64,000 nucleotides of DNA from Endomychus coccineus (lineage: Eukaryota; Arthropoda; Insecta; Coleoptera; Endomychidae). The stretch spans positions 186,001-250,000 of the forward strand of contig CAUEHT010000003.1 in NCBI GenBank assembly GCA_958510875.1, written 5' to 3'. Below the pieces are notes generated by a model. It was given only the letters and a program-made list of their open reading frames with translations, did no database searches and was not told where the DNA came from. The translations under genes and the position numbers were made by a program. Below are positions 30,500 to 44,249 of the stretch, piece after piece. Each line of letters opens with the position of its first letter. Positions within the stretch are counted from its first letter, which is position 1.

Positions 30500-31470
30500 G
30501 GAGAGTTCGGGCTCAAAATCGACTTTTTTTGCATGTAAATCAACAAAAGGGAATCTTAGGTGCATTTTACAGAAAATGGTCCACACCAAGGTCATCCACA
30601 ATCGCGCATGCGCAGTCAAAGAAGTTTATGGTTCACCAATCGATTGTCTGTGATTTGGTAGTCTATGGTACTCTCCCAAATATGGTCTATGGATCATCAA
30701 TCGATGATTCTCCCAACTATGGTCTGACCAATCTACGTTTTTCCAAATTTGCAGTCTGTGTACTAACATTCTACTGAAACGGAATTTCTTTTCTACATAC
30801 CAGATTCGAACCCGAGGAATAAATTCCAAAGTCGGCTATGAAGAACTTGAGAACAAGTGATTTTGATGTAATATATAACCTGAGTCACTTCTACTGAAAT
30901 GAATATTCTTTTCCTACACCAGATTTGAACTCGGGAAATAAATTCCAAAGTCGACGCCTTAACCGCTCAGCTATGATGAACTTGAGAGCAAGTGATTTTG
31001 ATGTAGTATTTATAATCTGAGTTAACTCTACTAAAATGAATTTTGTCCTACACCAGATTCGAATTAGGGAAATAAATTCCAAAACTGGCGCCTTAACCGC
31101 TCAGCTATGGAGGACATGATAACAATCGACTTTGATGTAGTAGATATAACTCCGGTGCACCCCAGGTTTGTCACGTAAAAGGTGTGTCTAGCCTAATGTC
31201 ACCTCTTTCGCCTTGATTATAGGTAAAGGTGAGCTCAGCCTTGCCCATAAGAATTCCAAGTCGGAAGAATGTGATTTTTATTTTCTGTCACACAATTAGT
31301 TTGTTAATATTAATTGGAGACTTGTTATTTTCTCATTTCTCCTGAGGTCACACACACGCAGATCAAAACAAATATGGGATGTTCAAACTATTTTGTATTA
31401 ATAATTCGAGTTTACGATAATCATAAAGCTTGTTGACCTTTACTGAATTCTATAGAAAGTGAGATTATTC
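30500..31470 (-). repeat. Interspersed repeat family R with three tRNA-like units
   Basis: Starts with the block shared with 16,850-17,150, carries the CTATGG / ATCAATCGAT series, then tRNA-like units at about 30,800-30,843 (shortened), 30,918-30,977 and 31,050-31,112, then the tail shared with 26,250-26,500. This is the longest copy in the window. Confidence 0.75.
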
Positions 31471-31479
31471 TGAATCGAG

Positions 31480-32170
31480 GAATGTGAATAAAACATCTGT
31501 GTGTGTGCGATATCATAATTATTTTATTATTTGAAAGAATTAGACCACACATTTTACACCTTTGTTCTCCTTAATTTCATACAAAATTCACTTGATTTAA
31601 CTGAACAATTCTTCGATAGACATTCATTTTCATCGTCAATGCAATTACTGATATTTTGAATGACATCTTTTTCATATGTTGTCACGCAACTTCAATATCC
31701 TACATCAGTTCACAAGGGTAAATATACCTTACTCAATAGTAGTATTTCCGAAAGATCTGGTGAATTTTTCCATTTCTTGGGTAAATGTGGTGTTGAAGCA
31801 TTCGCTTCAGTAATTTTCCATTTATTGATTTTTATAATTTCTTATAGCAAATGCTATATATTTTATCAAGCTCTAATAATTGAATATTCTCATCAAATGT
31901 GTACACATGTCATGAATTTGTTAATTCCAAATAGGCAATTTTGTTTAGTACATGTTTTTCTATAATTCCTTAGAGTAAAAAATAAAAATGTTTGATATGA
32001 TTATATACTTCACTAATTTTATAATTATTATCAATTCTTAACAACTGTATATACAGACTATGGTTTATTGGTTTCTTGAGTGTCAATACATGTTTTGTTC
32101 CTTCAGATATGGCGTCAAATCCATAGACGTTAAGAGCGATAGGGTACATTTGAATTCAACATACTGTCTG
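31480..32170. other. Non-coding stretch, nothing recognised
   Basis: AT-rich sequence between repeat family R and the capsid fragments. The ORF at 31,660-31,965 has no recognisable domain and no conserved counterpart in copy B. Confidence 0.5.
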
Positions 32171-32177
32171 AGGGTGG

Positions 32178-33009
32178 CTACCCTGAGTCCTGTCCTAATT
32201 CATATGTGAGGATATTCAAAATTGCCATTTCTTTTATTATAAAGTTGCTGTCTTTATATTGAAATCCTTGGATGTCAATCACAAACATTTTTATAATATT
32301 TTCACTACACTGGCTTGAAGGATTGTACTTCACTAAACGATTGTGTATTATTAGACAATAAGCTGATGTTTTGTCGGGGATATCAGTATTTGCCTCCAGC
32401 TCCAATCTAATGTTCACAGCACCACCTTGCAATGAATCGTTCTGACGACTGCAATCTATCACTGCTAACGGTGTTATTTGTTTGAAATATTCTGGTACTT
32501 TTGGATTTTAGTATAATTTAATATTACTCAAATTACAGTGATTAAAGTAGCTAACATTCCTTGTTTTTGCATTTTTTCTATTTGTTTGGAATTCAAACGT
32601 TTTGTTATATGTAGCTTTTCCAGTTAATATGTAGTCCTAATTGCCCATGTATGACATATTTCAATAATTGTAATTTTTGAGCGTCTGCAACTGATAAATG
32701 CAGCATTTTCCATATGATGTTCTGTGACTTAACTTTAGGTTCAACTGTTGTATGTATTGAGTTCTAGTCAGAGTTATCCCGTATCAACACTAATTCTTGA
32801 AGTTTATTCACTATAATTCTATTGAAATTCTCTGCAAATCCCATGATACTTTTCAATGGTATGCAAACACTGAAATTACCCTTGTCTTCAACAATTTTGA
32901 GGGGTTGATCACCAATCTCCCAACATGCATTTTTCAAACGCTTATGATTATTGTCTGTATATGAAAAATACTCCTTCATCAAAGATGTAATTCCAGGAAT
33001 TTTGAACAT
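32178..33009 (-). pseudogene. Major capsid protein fragments, copy A
   Basis: ORF 32,764-33,009 (FSVCIPLKSIMGFAENFNRI, then LQELVLIRD) and ORF 32,178-32,462 (MIDCSRQNDSLQG, then TSAYCLIIHNRLVKYNPSS) correspond to the middle and C-terminus of the capsid protein at 49,002-50,212 (INLWIPLNFLLGLF, VIDCSKQNEAI, TRAYCIINNDRILKYSP). The sequence is clearly diverged from copy B, so the two come from different element lineages. This protein is the double-jelly-roll shell protein in Maverick/adintovirus-type elements. The part between 32,462 and 32,764 has stops. It is non-functional. Confidence 0.65.
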
Positions 33010-33037
33010 CTATTGAATAGTTTCTTATTGGTTTTTC

Positions 33038-33364
33038 TTAAATCAAATAGTTTATATATAGATGTATGAAATCATCAAAAAATTTTCTATATCTTCCTTT
33101 AACAATAGCATCATCTTTAACATTACATAAAAATTCATATGGTTCCTTCCAACAATATGAACATAAATTTTCAAATTCTCCAAAATTCATATCAGTTCCC
33201 ACATGATCATTATATATATGCTTTAAATTTAGATCGTCTTGTGCAATAGGATAATTTGTATGAGGATTTAGTTCTATTAATGGGTGAGAATCTACAGACA
33301 AGCGGGAGCTTTTACCCGTGATAGTGAACGTCTGAGACATGATTGATGGAAACTTTATCAACAA
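33038..33364 (-). pseudogene. Chimeric fragment: penton-like N-terminus joined to ATPase C-terminus
   Basis: One 108-codon ORF begins MLIKFPSIMSQTFTITGKSS, the same start as the penton-like ORF at 51,179. After NPHTNYPIAQ it switches to DDLNLKHIYNDHVGTDM and SYCWKEPYEFLCN, the C-terminal block of the packaging ATPase (compare LNLKHIFTDHVSTDM in copy B). The join is an internal deletion or recombination between two genes that lie at opposite ends of the virion cluster. The fused frame is open but contains neither the Walker motifs nor most of the penton-like protein. Confidence 0.7.
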
Positions 33365-33439
33365 TCTACTTATATACTAATAAATCGACCAGAACTGGAG
33401 AATTAGAGAGGAATTCCAAACAAACTGGCCACAATTAGT

Positions 33440-33700
33440 TTTAGCCCGTAATTCAACATTCAGACACGTGCTTCAACATTCAGACACTTGTTCAGCACGT
33501 GCTTCAATATTCAGACACGTGTTTTGAGACACGTGCTCCAAAATTCAGACACGTGTTAAGCACGTGATTCAATATCCAGACACGTGCTTCAACATTCAGA
33601 AACGTGCTCCAACATTCAGACACGTGTTCAAACATTTCTGACATGTGTTTCAACATTCAGACACTTCAACAAGTATTTGATACTTGCTTTTGACAGTCAC
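33440..33700. repeat. E-box minisatellite (CACGTG in a ~20-bp unit)
   Basis: Units such as TTCAACATTCAGACACGTGC and CAACATTCAGACACTTG repeat about a dozen times. The same unit, inverted, lies at 55,310-55,500, and again at 63,905-64,000. In copies A and B it lies just upstream of the ATPase gene. Confidence 0.85.
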
Positions 33701-33783
33701 ATGGTAGAAGTACTCAACCGCGTGCTCGGACAGACATAATATAACATCATCAAACTAATATATAAACAAATGCTTATTAACAT

Positions 33784-34500
33784 ATGTTTCAGTTCAATTT
33801 CGATTCGCCTTTAGGCATAATGAAGATTGTGTAGCAAAAAGACTCGTTGAATATTATGAACTTAGGGTGAAGTATTGAAACTGTTGAACAATCACAACGT
33901 CACAGCTCTTTGCTGCCAAATACTATACAAACAATAATCTGTGGTCCAAGTAGATGTGGGAAAACAAATAGGACGTTATCTCTATTGTTAGATGCAAAAG
34001 GCCTAAAATTTGAAAACTTGTACATCTATTCGAAGTCTTTACACCAACCAAAATACCAGTTACTGGAGGAAACATTGAAGGAAACTGCTAGGCTTGGATA
34101 TTTTCCACATACTGAAAGTTATGACGTCATAGACCCCACAGAAGCGGAACCTAATTCGGTAATAATCTTCGATGATGTAATGGATGAGAAACAGGAGAAA
34201 ATTCGTGGTTATTTAACAAGAGGGAGACACAACTCAATTGATAGTTTCTATTGATTGCGCGACAATGCCGATTGCTTGATTATTTTCAAACACGATGAAC
34301 TCAATTTGAAACATTCATTTGCCGATCATATAAGTACCGACATGTCACTTGAGGAATTCGAAGAAATATGTAGCGTATGTTGGAAAGATAAATATGGATT
34401 CCTCATGATAAACAAAGATTGTGATATGAATAAAGGGGGTTATCGCTGAAGTTTTGATAGTTATATATACATCTAACATGTATATATACTTTCATGTGAA
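33784..34500 (+). pseudogene. Virion packaging ATPase, copy A
   Basis: A FtsK/HerA-type (A32-like) genome-packaging ATPase. From ATG 33,784 the frame meets stops at 33,832 and 33,868, then runs with Walker A GPSRCGKT (about 33,943), Walker B SVIIFDD, an RGRHNSIDSFY block, and after a stop and a 12-residue deletion at 34,252 continues through LNLKHSFADHISTDM to about 34,450. The Walker motifs are better preserved than in copy B, but three stops break the gene. It lies on the plus strand, opposite to the rest of copy A, with the E-box minisatellite in front of it. Confidence 0.78.
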
Positions 34501-34509
34501 ACAACCAAA

Positions 34510-35314
34510 CCAGTCAAAAGGATGTGGATGTGTCCAACAAAATAAAATCGAAACAACAATTGAAGAAAAAAATTTGGTAGTTAGCAAACGTTGTGAGGAA
34601 AAAATATATGGCTGTGAAATTGGGTAAAGCTGAAAATGATGCAATTCTAGATAATGTTCTTAAGAATGTATCTAAGCTTCTGGAGGAAATTGCGAATAAT
34701 GCTTAAATAATCAAACAGAATTCGTTGATTAAAACCCAAGAGTATTGTTTCTACAGCAACACAAATGGAACATACCAATCCCAAATATTGTAAATGAAGG
34801 GGAAGAACTCGTACGTAACCCCACAGATATTGAAGAGAATGTGTTAACCCCCGAACCTTCTATCGATCAGATTCGTGAAGAATTCCGAAAACTTAAGAAA
34901 GATAATTCAGCGGCAACAGAAGAGTTTCTGCAACAATACCCCACATTAACACGTTATTACTTGGAAGGATTTCTATTGGATTATGATATCAAGAGATACG
35001 ATGTTGAAATGGGTTTGCAATATAATTCCACTTCAGACAAATTGCTCATGGTTAATCAACCTATATATAGTGAGAGTAATATAATTATTGAGGGTAACCT
35101 GTTCAAGGATACCACAGGACTGTATAATTTGATATTCTACAGATATGTTATACCTGACACCTACATCGTGGAAGATGAGAAAAGTTACAGTCAAATGATG
35201 GAAATGACTAGTGCCCATAGACGTGATAACGATCCTGCTGATCGAATAAGAAACACTGTAAAATACAAACATGTACTGAAACCTTTGATTGATTCCTTGG
35301 AAAGACCAAGGTGA
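34510..35314 (+). pseudogene. DUF8207-like Maverick accessory protein, copy A
   Basis: Follows the ATPase as in copy B. Its N-terminal part (34,510-34,740) is frame-shifted. The ORF 34,745-35,314 reads PSIDQIREEFRKLKKDNSA, YYLEGFLLDYDIKRYD, TGLYNLIFYRYVIPDTY and ends VKYKHVLKPLIDSLERPR. The core (TxGLxxLIFxRxxPDTYxxxD..., then a KY..VLKPL block) resembles the insect DUF8207 family that accompanies Maverick ATPases. The role is unknown. Compared with copy B it stops earlier and lacks the WDD-containing tail. Confidence 0.55.
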
Positions 35315-35329
35315 TGAACTTCTGGTATT

Positions 35330-37968
<2,639 letters not shown>

Positions 37969-38409
37969 CTAATAACCATAGTTATTTTCTTTCTTTTTAC
38001 AGATCGTTGAAATGCGGCGGGCTCGGGGCAGAGTATTCATAGTATGTTTTGAAACTCAAATGTATATGTGCGTGTCTAACTAATTACCATCACCTATTCA
38101 AAATCAAACAACAGCAATACTTTCCTTATTTATTATTATTATTATCATTATCATTATTATTAATACGTTTCTTTACATTTTTAATGAGGATTTTCAGTAG
38201 TAAAACTGATAATGCACTAAGATTGAAACATTGCATAACATATATTTCATTTTCTTCCTGTGTGGGTGGTGGTGGGGGTGATAGAGCTTCAGATACATTG
38301 CTTCGGCAATTGATCGCTGCCGCCACAGGTGTTGGAACTTCAGTTTGCTGCCAATTCACCGGGTCTCCCTCACTCTCATCATGGAATAATAACTTGAGTT
38401 GAATGTTGG

Positions 38410-38767
38410 TTATATCGTTTTAGGAATAACGTATAAGAATACCTCCAGTTGATTTTCATTAACTGGTTGGTGGTCCATAGGCTGCCATTCAGTTCGATTA
38501 CATTCCTTTTCGGAGGCATCCTTGTTGGGACATATATAAATCCGATTCACTCGACATGGCACATTTGTATATAGGACCCCATTCATTATTGCGGTTAGGA
38601 TTATAAAATTTGATTTCAGCACAGCCATCCTCTCCTCCACTTACACTCAAATAACCTAGTTGGTTTATAGTTAACTTTTTCTCTCCGTTAAATTGTATGT
38701 TTTTATTCAGTGCTACTAATTTCATATGGAATTCAAGCAGTTGACGTGCGTATTCTTCAGAAGACAT
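38410..38767 (-). pseudogene. Unrecognised ORF pair, probably one frame-shifted gene
   Basis: I do not recognise the family. ORF 38,498-38,767 begins MSSEEYARQLLEFHMKLVAL and contains INQLGYLSVSGGEDG. After NRNNEWGPIYK its frame is lost, and the overlapping frame 38,410-38,640 continues with VPCRVNRIYICPNKDASEKE and QPMDHQPVN. Codon-like conservation of sense across the overlap suggests a single gene with one shift. It lies on the minus strand beside another unnamed fragment and the Gypsy remains. Confidence 0.35.
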
Positions 38768-38778
38768 ATCAATACTGA

Positions 38779-39185
38779 TCAGTTCGGAGGAGTGCCACCC
38801 ATACTAATTTTTTGAAACCCTCGTAATATATCTAGATGGGCATCTTCCTTTGTAACATATTCAAACAATTTCCAGCTATTTAGACTGCAGCACATAGAAT
38901 TATCGTTGGTAGAGTGATGAAGGCAGATATATCTACAGTTTTCCCGAACAAATTTCGGGCAGCTGCCTTTCAAATTCAACACTTTCACTCGGCGATCTTA
39001 CCCCAATTTTTTGAGAATGTTCACTATGAATTTGGTTTTACCCTCACCACTAACGTATATGATGCTATCCGGATCAATATTTTCCTTGAAAATTTCCTCC
39101 TTCCGAATATAGTCTTGATATCCGGAGTTGTATGGAATTCCATGGTACTTTTCACAAAATATTATTTGCTTCATTTGATTTCTTG
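38779..39185 (-). pseudogene. Unrecognised Cys/His-containing protein fragment
   Basis: The minus strand reads IPYNSGYQDYIRKEE, IDPDSIIYVSGEGKTKFI, then (ORF 38,779-38,988) VLNLKGSCPKFVREN and YICLHHSTNDNSMCCSLN. The order 'YV.GEGK..(F/W)...', 'CP', 'C..H......C.L.N' occurs in uncharacterised insect mobile-element proteins, but I cannot name the family. A stop or shift separates the two halves near 38,990. Confidence 0.4.
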
Positions 39186-39189
39186 AGAG

Positions 39190-42100
39190 TTCACTTAACT
39201 GTGTGGATGGCTTGAATTGAAAATATTTTTCTAACTTTTTTCACAATCCAACAAAGCAGTCCAGTTTGAGGTGAATTTGTCGCTGTAGATACATTTCTGC
39301 AGGTGTTTGCCCATTTAAAAGTGGTGTTGCTCGATATACTAGAAGTATTTCATGGATCTCCTTATAAATCGATAAGTCTTCATTGATCATTGCTTTGAGT
39401 CTACATTTCAACGTTTGTACGTGTCATTCGGCTAAACCTTTAGTAGCCGGATGTCCTGATGCGATGAATTTCTGAAATATGGCGTTCGTCTTGCAGTAAT
39501 TTTGTGAATTTTCGAAGGTGAAAATCGTAGCATTGTCTGAGACCATCATTACGAGATATCGGTGATTTGCGGAAATTTCGTAGAGGATGTTCATGGTATT
39601 CAGTGAAATTGGTGTTTCCTTGAGTACTTTTATCTCTACTGATCTTGATTTTTCGTCAACAGCGATTAAATGATGAAATCCTTGAAATGATTCCGCCTAA
39701 TCGATGTGAATACAATCCCAATTATTCACTGGTGTATCACAATGATGTATAGGAGCTTCCGCTGGGTTATATTTTATCTTGTCACAATCTTCACAACTTT
39801 TCGATATCCTTGGCGATATTTTTTCAGGCACAGTAACGACGTGCCAATTGCTTCACTTAGTTATCGCCAGGTGCGAGCAATGTAATTCATTTAATACTTC
39901 GATTTATAAACTTTTTGGGACTACAATTCGGTTATTTTTGAATAGGATTCCTTCATGCAATGTGTGTTCGCTCTCAATGTTTTCTAATTGCAGATCTTGT
40001 TTGATTTTTGACAATTCTTCAACCTTTTCAGTTTCTTCTCTGATTGGTTCTGAAGTCATAGTACTGGTCGATATCCCAAATATTGTCGTCGCACAAATTT
40101 GTTAGGTTTCTTCATTGGTGATCATATCAGGTGATAGGTATTCTTGTTTAATCGATGCTCGTGACAAACAGTCTACATTTTAATTGTCGATTCCTGGTTT
40201 GGATTGGACATCATAGTCAAAACCGTATAGGTAAACGAAAAAATGAATTGCCAAAGCATATCTATCCAATTGAGAGTAGTTCTGTTCTGACAATAAGCGG
40301 GAACAAATGGTCGTTCTGTGTCTTTTATGTTGTGTGATAGTACGGCTGCTATTGCACTTGGACTTCTGTTGTTAATACGACTGGCGTTTTTGGATTGAAT
40401 GGTAATGCTACTGGATCACAGCTGATGTCGTTTTTCAGTTTGATGAAAGTGGATTCGCATTATACTGAACAAAAGATTTTTTGATCGTTTTTGATCAATT
40501 TATTCAATGAATAGGTAATATTAGATGCGTCCGGAACGAATCGGGAATAATACGTTACCATTCCCAAAAATCTACGTTTTTCTGTAATATTCTCCGGTCG
40601 TGGCATTTCATTAATTTCGTTGTGTTGAATAGGTTTCAAGGTATTCGATTTTCCTTTGATTGAAGACACATATCTTTTTGTTCAGATGTAGATCACATTC
40701 ACGTAATTTCTGAAGACAAGTACGTAGATTTTCCTTGTATTCTTCCAACGATTCTCCGTGCAGAATGATAACGTCAAAATATGCAGTCTTGTAGAATTTC
40801 ATCACATATATGGTTGAATTCTGCTGGCTCCATCTATAAATTCCTCGGTGTATCGATATTGTCTGAATGATACTGCTTTCTTCATCAACTTTCAAATATA
40901 AATACGGTTTGAAAAGGTCTAATCGACATAGGTATCTCGAATTTTGAAGGCTATTGAGTACTTCATCAATATTTTCAATTGGATAATTTGCTCTCATCAA
41001 CATATCATTGAGTCCGATATTATAACTTACACAGTGTCTATGTGATCGTTCTGGTTTTTGAATGGCGAATCTCAATCTCTGGTGTTAGATTTTGTGATCA
41101 TTCCTTCTGCTTCAAGAGTACCCAATTCTGTTTCTGCTTGTCGCCTAACGTATATAGAGCGGTGCGTTCTGCGGTGTAACTTGGCTTAGAAACTTTAATT
41201 CTCAGAAGCCTAATCCATGTTCTTCCGAGGAGAGGATCATGACCTTGAAGTAGTACGTACATTTCTTCAACTGATTTCCGGTCATTGAACATGTTAACCA
41301 GCATTTTCCAATAGGAAAGAAAATAGAGGTATATGACCGAAAAACTATATTTTCTGGTAGCAAGGGTTGTTTGATATCGAGGGCTTTGAATTGATCTTCA
41401 GGAATCGTGGTTTATTCAGCTTCCGTGTCGATCACAAAATTCTGATACCGGTTTTAAATTTTTAACTACGCGGAATATATATTTTTTTGATTGATCATGA
41501 TAAACTATTCACATGGTTCATTGAAGTTGAGGATTTCGTATTAAGGCGAGTTTTGGTGCCCAGTTCTATTGCAACCTGTACATTTCAAACTGCTTACATT
41601 CTGACGATAATCTCTTGCCATGTGATTATCTTGTTCACAGCAAGGACATACATTATTGATACCAAGTTTCTAGTAGTCGATTCGTACTTAATTTCGATCT
41701 GGACTGATGAAGTAGATTCTTACTGCTTTGACGAATCACTTGTGGTCGTTTCCGATTCTGTGATATCTGGCTTCGGTTTGATTGCTACTCCGGAAGTTCC
41801 CTCTGCTAATTCCGTTCAGTGCGTTAATGATCGTATTTGATATTGATGGAAGTTTTGTTAGTTCGTGACTGTCCATTTTTTAAGCTTCTAACGAAATTGC
41901 TTTTGTCACAATTTCGTTGAATTTGATGAGTTCAGACTGATGGGTTTCTTCTTCTCCATATTCATACTCTTCTAAGTTGCGTTGTAGTGCTGCTGTATAT
42001 TCTGCGATAGTTTCAGTTTCTTTTCATATGCTTATAAGAAGTAGAGTTAAGTTACCAGAATACTCTCTCCTGGAGCTGAATAATTTTCTAGTTGATTGAT

Positions 42101-42350
42101 GAGCTCCTTGTACTCAAGTTCTTCTGGCGATTTTGGAGCTACTAAAGCAGCCAAGAAGTTATGATTGGGTGCTCCGATTGAGTTGAGTATTATTTGAGCG
42201 CTTTTCTCATTTTTAGCCAGTTATTCCTTCATTCTGATATACTTTTTGAACCCACACTCTTTTAAGTTGCTTCGTAGGGCTATATATTCTGCGACAGTTT
42301 CAGTCTCTTTTTGATATCTGCAATCTGGGATATAACACATTAGTACTGTT
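39190..42350 (-). mobile_element. Gypsy-type LTR retrotransposon remains (gag, RT, RNase H, integrase)
   Basis: Minus-strand pieces in pol order: a gag with zinc-knuckle-like CCEQDNHMARD (about 41,620), a protease-RT linker GHDPLLGRTW (41,098-41,304), reverse transcriptase (40,611-41,075: LQNSRYLCRLDLFKPYLYLK, RECDLHLNKKICVF, where Gypsy has the FDVL.GY and C....L..N..KC blocks), the RNase H entry (40,460-40,669: FLGMVTYYSRFVPDASN), and an integrase end near 39,240-39,450 (ASGHPATKGLAE, LLVYRATPLLNGQTPAE). The integrase core shows many stops. No LTR was identified. It is a dead element. Confidence 0.8.
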
Positions 42351-42719
42351 GTCTGGACTTATATCACCTTGAAATATCTCATTTTGTTGTTGTCACTTGG
42401 GTGATTTTGTTCTAGGTTTGTTATGGATTCTCATTTAATATAAAATTGCGATAAATAAGTGTTTATATCATGAATACAGAATGTGATTCTCATTACGCTT
42501 ACTGAACTGAATGCACATTGGGGTTAATGTGGTTGTTTATGTATATGATTGTTCAATTATTTCTGTTTATTGAACCATCATTGTAGAAAAATATTATAAC
42601 CTTGCATTTTACAATTTTGAGGAGTTGTTCGCCATGTTTCCGTACTATAATGTGGAAATTATGATTTTGAAACGAGTCTATAAGAATATTATATTAATCA
42701 AAATGACACGAAGGGCAGA

Positions 42720-43560
42720 AAATTGATAATTTTCTGTTCGTACAGATACCTTGATCAGTATTTCACGATTCTGGAGTGATTGTATCGAAACGTTGTTGAA
42801 TTTTCTCAACATAAGCCCGTTGTGAAATGAACAGACCTGACTTACATTGTTTAATTTGTATGCTCAAAAATGAGTCAAGTGAACCTATCTTGATTTCAAA
42901 TTCCGAAGCAAGGAGTTTCAAAAACGAATCAACTGCAACTTGTGTAGGTGTAGATCCAGCGACGAGACCATCGTTAACATAAATTGATATAAGTAATTTT
43001 CTTGATTATTCTGTCGAATGTAGATACACTGATCTGCCATCGAACGAATAAAGCAGTTATTTTCCATGAATAAATGAAACCTGTTGTTCCAACAACTAGG
43101 TAATTGTTTGAGTCCATATATTGATTTCTTGAGATGGCAAACACGACCGGTCCCATCGTCGAAAACTTGTGTTTGCATCATATGAATCTCTGCGTCAATT
43201 TCACCATATAAGAACGTGGTTCTCACATCGAATTGGCTGAGGACCAAATTGTCTTCAGCTGCAGTAGCGAATATAGCACGAATTGAGTCATAACGAGCCA
43301 CTGAACTGAATGTTTTGTCATAGTCTACCTCAGGACGTTGGAACATACCATGAGCAACCAGGCGAGCTCGATATCGGTCTATTGAACCATTTGGTTTGTG
43401 TTTTACACGAAGCACCTAACGATTTTTGAAAGTACGATTAGCCGGTGACAATAGAGCCAAATCCAAACTATCATTTTCTTCAAAAGCGTTAATTTATTCT
43501 TCCATAGCATCTAACCATTTTTCGTATTGTTACTTTTCATGACATCAGAATAGTTTTAAT
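42720..43560 (-). pseudogene. Copia-type retrotransposon reverse transcriptase
   Basis: ORF 42,918-43,415 reads RYRARLVAHGMFQRPEVDYD, FSSVARYDSIRAIFATAAED, LSQFDVRTTFLYGEI and KKSIYGLKQLPSCWN, the Ty1/Copia RT blocks (LVA.G..Q..G.DY.ETF.P, QMDVKTAFLNG.L, L.KSLYGLKQ). Upstream the frame continues after a stop with FEENDSLDLALLSPA; downstream VNDGLVAGSTP replaces the YVDD catalytic block. Inactive. Confidence 0.82.
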
Positions 43561-43568
43561 GAAATGTT

Positions 43569-44105
43569 GTCTCAGGATAGTAGTGGTGCAACGGAAGATA
43601 GCAGCAGCAGCTGCTGTTCCGAGTTGGATCGGATTTTAGAAGAGTTTGAGATGAAGGCAAAAGATGAACGATTCCTATTGATAAATACAACATACCCGTT
43701 GTGGGGCAAGTTATGAAATCAAATGTGGATTGAGTCCTGTACGGACCTTCTCCCCAACAATCTCACTCATTCAACATTCCCAAAATTGTAAGCTTAGCTT
43801 TAGCCTGTTGAAATGAATTGATTTCATCGATATTCTCCGAGTGAAAATCAACGAATTCTTCGCAAGTTTACAATCAGATTTCGATGCTGCACCTATTTAA
43901 TACGATGGATACTGCCAAATAGTTCAACTTGTGTACTTCAATAATGTTGAATTACTTCAAGTTACAAAGCACAATATCCATGTGTGGTTGTGCGAGGAAG
44001 ATGTTCGAGAAATAATTCGAATCAACGATGGAGTGCTATCGCATCGAGTGTCTTTTCTGGAACATTTTGGATTTCCCACATACTAACACAATGTTATTAA
44101 TATGA
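43569..44105 (+). pseudogene. Unrecognised plus-strand gene fragment with polyadenylation signal
   Basis: I do not recognise the family. A short frame MLSQDSSGATEDSSSSCCSE (43,569-43,721) is followed by several coherent runs: LSPVRTFSPTISLIQH, KINEFFASLQSDFDAAP, then an open stretch with QIVQLVYFNNVELLQVTKHN, HVWLCEEDVREIIRINDG and SFLEHFGFP ending near 44,085. The charge and hydrophobic pattern is that of a folded protein, and one stop interrupts it at about 43,900. A hairpin (CGATGAAAC...GTTTCATCG, about 44,133-44,164) and AATAAA at about 44,231 lie downstream. It may belong to a further Maverick or viral lineage. Confidence 0.4.
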
Positions 44106-44249
44106 TTCAAATTACAAGAGACCAGCAGCAGCAGCAGCCCGATGAAACGGCCCTCTTGTATTGTTTCATCGGTATTTCGCCCGATTTTTTTAACGAATAC
44201 ACATAGAGAAATGTTATTTTTTTATAAGAATAAAGTTATGTATGATTTC

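Noticed and set aside
31660..31965. 101-codon ORF, hydrophobic
   Set aside because: AT-rich sequence, no motif, no counterpart in virion copy B, no initiation context.
33440..33700. Regular short repeats that could suggest a CRISPR array
   Set aside because: Units are direct tandem copies with no unique spacers, in eukaryotic DNA.
41487..41840. 117-codon plus-strand ORF
   Set aside because: Antisense of the Gypsy gag zinc-knuckle region.
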